Shown here one piece after another: positions 58,226 to 59,512 of a DNA stretch of 59,512 nt. The notes below the pieces were generated by a model. That model had not been told where the DNA came from, ran no database searches, and saw only the letters and a program-made list of their open reading frames with translations. Source of the DNA: Collinsella sp. (GTDB lineage: Bacteria > Actinomycetota > Coriobacteriia > Coriobacteriales > Coriobacteriaceae); the NCBI GenBank assembly GCA_019413925.1, contig DXMY01000004.1, positions 1 through 59,512 of the forward strand, read 5' to 3'. The translations under genes were made by a program, and so were the position numbers. Position 1 is the first letter of the stretch. Each line of letters starts with the position of its first letter.

Positions 58226-58696
58226 CTAACCGATGACCTTTGCGGCGTCAGTCTTCGCATCCGCCGGAATCATCTGAATGAACAGCTCATAGCCCTCGCC
58301 GAGCAGCTCCTTCACGTAGGCCTCGTTCTCGGGCGTAAGGAATACGCTCGTCGAGACCTGGCGGGCATCCTCGCTAAAGGCCACATTGCCGAGGTTGATC
58401 TTCTTGACGCCCATCGCCTTGGCGACGGCACCGGCCTGTTGGATCGTCTCGCAAACCACGAAGAGCTTGTACTTGTCGGTCACACCGCTCTGAAGCGCCT
58501 TGACGGCGTCCTCGGTGTTTTTGACAACGACCTTGCAGCCCTCCGGCTTTGCAAGGGACAGGGCCTGCAGACGAAGCTTGTCGTTGAGGACCGTGTCGCT
58601 CACTAACAGGATGCAGTCGGCACCCAGAGCCGAGGTCCAGCTAACGGCAACCTGGCCGTGAAGCAGTCGATAGTCCACGCGAATCATCTGAATCAT
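58226..58696 (-). CDS. PTS mannose-family IIB component
   Basis: Phosphocarrier that passes phosphate from IIA histidine to the sugar through its own histidine. The 156-residue protein carries MIRVDYRLLHGQVAVSW, the family's DxRLxHGQV motif with active H14, and NLGNVAFSEDARQVSTSVFL further on. AGGAG precedes the ATG six bases away. The substrate is unknown, although the FrlC-like and SIS partners point to a fructosamine. Confidence 0.92.
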   Translation of the reverse strand: MIQMIRVDYRLLHGQVAVSWTSALGADCILLVSDTVLNDKLRLQALSLAKPEGCKVVVKNTEDAVKALQSGVTDKYKLFVVCETIQQAGAVAKAMGVKKINLGNVAFSEDARQVSTSVFLTPENEAYVKELLGEGYELFIQMIPADAKTDAAKVIG

Positions 58697-58712
58697 GATG
58701 TGCTCCTAACGA

Positions 58713-59129
58713 TTAAAACTCATCGAGTTCGGCCTGCCCCAGCAGGTCGTTGACGTACTTGACCTTGGTGTCGTCCGCCTCGACGATCTGGCGAATGGCC
58801 TCATCGATCGGGGTGGAATCGGGCACGAACAGCAGCTGAATAAGGAGCGGCAGGTTCATATTGGTCACCAGGTGCGTGTTGGGGCGCGTCTGGACGATCT
58901 TGGTGAACTCGTTGTTGACGCTGCCGCCAAAGAGGTCGGTGCAAACGACGACCTCATCGTCCGCGGCAAAGCCGTCCAGAATCGCTGCGGCCTCCTTGAC
59001 CAGGTCCTCGTTTCCGTCGACATACATAGACAGCGCATGGACGTTCTCGCGCTCGCCCGAGAGTAGCCCAATGCTCTCGACGATTCCGGACGCAAAATGA
59101 GCATGGGATGCAACGATAAACTGCCTCAT
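58713..59129 (-). CDS. PTS mannose-family IIA component
   Basis: Phosphocarrier that accepts phosphate from HPr. The 138-residue protein starts MRQFIVASHAHFASGI with active histidine H9, and has CTDLFGGSVNN and TNMNLPLLIQLL, family-typical segments. The ATG at 59129 follows AAAGGGG; 16 upstream codons in the same frame are unsupported. A terminator-like hairpin separates it from the SIS gene upstream. Confidence 0.9.
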   Translation of the reverse strand: MRQFIVASHAHFASGIVESIGLLSGERENVHALSMYVDGNEDLVKEAAAILDGFAADDEVVVCTDLFGGSVNNEFTKIVQTRPNTHLVTNMNLPLLIQLLFVPDSTPIDEAIRQIVEADDTKVKYVNDLLGQAELDEF

Positions 59130-59165
59130 TCGATTCCCCTTTCTTGCGAACTTCGGCATAAAAAT

Positions 59166-59187
59166 GCCCGGACGCATGCGCCCGGGC
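59166..59187 (-). terminator. Terminator-like hairpin between the SIS gene and the PTS genes
   Basis: GCCCGGACGCATGCG (59166-59180) pairs with the adjacent CCCGGGC-ended arm, forming a G+C-rich stem centred on GCATGC. On the minus strand ATTTTTATG follows. It lies 36 bp past the SIS stop, so it could reduce transcription of the PTS genes or allow a separate promoter. Confidence 0.65.
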
Positions 59188-59223
59188 GGGGTGCTTCTTG
59201 ATCAGTAGCTAATTTGTCGCCGA

Positions 59224-59512
59224 TTAGTAATCGAACTGGTGATAGTAACGACGGTAGTTGAGGTTGTGCTTGGTGACCGTCTCGTAGTAAGCGGCAAGGC
59301 GATCGGTGATCAGCGAGGAGAGAATCCACGGAGACACGATGACGCGGAACTCGTCGTCAAGGCCGGGGATCGCGAACTCGGCGGTGTCGATGATGTTGAT
59401 GTCGGTGTCGCCGGTCACGCCGCGGTTGAGGAACGCGCGGACGCGCTCGTCGAGCTTGCGGTTCTCGTCCTCGCCCATGAACAGGAACACGGGGACGCCG
59501 GGCTCCACGAGC
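59224..59512 (-). CDS. SIS-domain sugar isomerase/deglycase, C-terminal part (runs off the window)
   Basis: Only the last 95 or so residues are present; the start lies beyond the right edge. The segment includes PVFLFMGEDENRKLDERVRAF, a DTAEFAIPGLDDEFR region and the terminal HNLNYRRYYHQFDY, which resembles the C-terminal RRYY/RRYM..Y end of FrlB-type fructosamine 6-phosphate deglycases and related SIS proteins. With the mannose-family PTS and the FrlC-like epimerase this gives the set expected for Amadori-product use. The specific substrate is inferred from context. Confidence 0.75.
   Translation of the reverse strand, partial: LVEPGVPVFLFMGEDENRKLDERVRAFLNRGVTGDTDINIIDTAEFAIPGLDDEFRVIVSPWILSSLITDRLAAYYETVTKHNLNYRRYYHQFDY

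Overview
The window is G+C-rich, densely coded and carries no rRNA, phage or insertion-sequence genes. The gene content fits a gut anaerobe of the Coriobacteriia, most likely Collinsella-like: many sugar PTS genes, a family II pyrophosphatase, a ROK glucokinase, a LarC2 fragment, a Frd-type cytosolic flavoprotein, and a his operon with HisZ fused to HisG. This assignment is inferred from gene content and style, not from a database match.

Layout. 1-4050: end of an unknown gene, then nhaA, ppaC and glcK, all leftward. 4288-8983: a beta-glycoside PTS operon (bgl-celB-celA-celC) facing a divergent GntR/UTRA regulator. 9059-15010: manA, then a LacI regulator divergent from a three-gene cassette of SDR dehydrogenase, Frd-like flavoprotein and YczE-type membrane protein, with three LacI-type operators between them. 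15011-20400: inverted repeats, pcrA, uppP and uspA. 20480-23846: a hipBA toxin-antitoxin pair with two operators, then a BceRS-like two-component pair. 24026-31278: an unknown protein, purH, a GNAT acetyltransferase, a DUF2207 membrane protein and gluQ. 31296-34328: two metallophosphoesterases flanking a small accessory patch that holds a MITE-like inverted repeat and an A+T-richer orphan gene. 34689-38850: a DUF4342 protein, an OmpR/histidine kinase pair, a VOC protein, an orphan galactitol-type IIB and an unknown membrane-anchored protein. 38882-46056: tRNA-Leu, an AAA ATPase, ppx, a DivIC-like protein, eno, mazG, yfcE and larC2. 46407-55509: a complete histidine pathway, with a rightward PHP-type histidinol phosphatase convergent with the leftward operon hisZG-hisD-hisC-hisB-hisH-hisA-hisF-hisI-hisE. 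55680-59512: a mannose-family PTS with an FrlC-like epimerase and the end of a SIS-domain protein, resembling Amadori-product (fructosamine) uptake loci.

The most notable items are the LacI-controlled SDR/flavoprotein/YczE cassette, whose substrate I cannot name, the HisZ-HisG fusion, the fructosamine-like PTS locus, the orphan gene beside the MITE-like element, and an unusually rich set of long intergenic inverted repeats, several of them present in more than one copy. Gene starts were chosen from visible ribosome binding sites and often differ from the longest open frame. No searches were run, so every family assignment rests on motif recognition.
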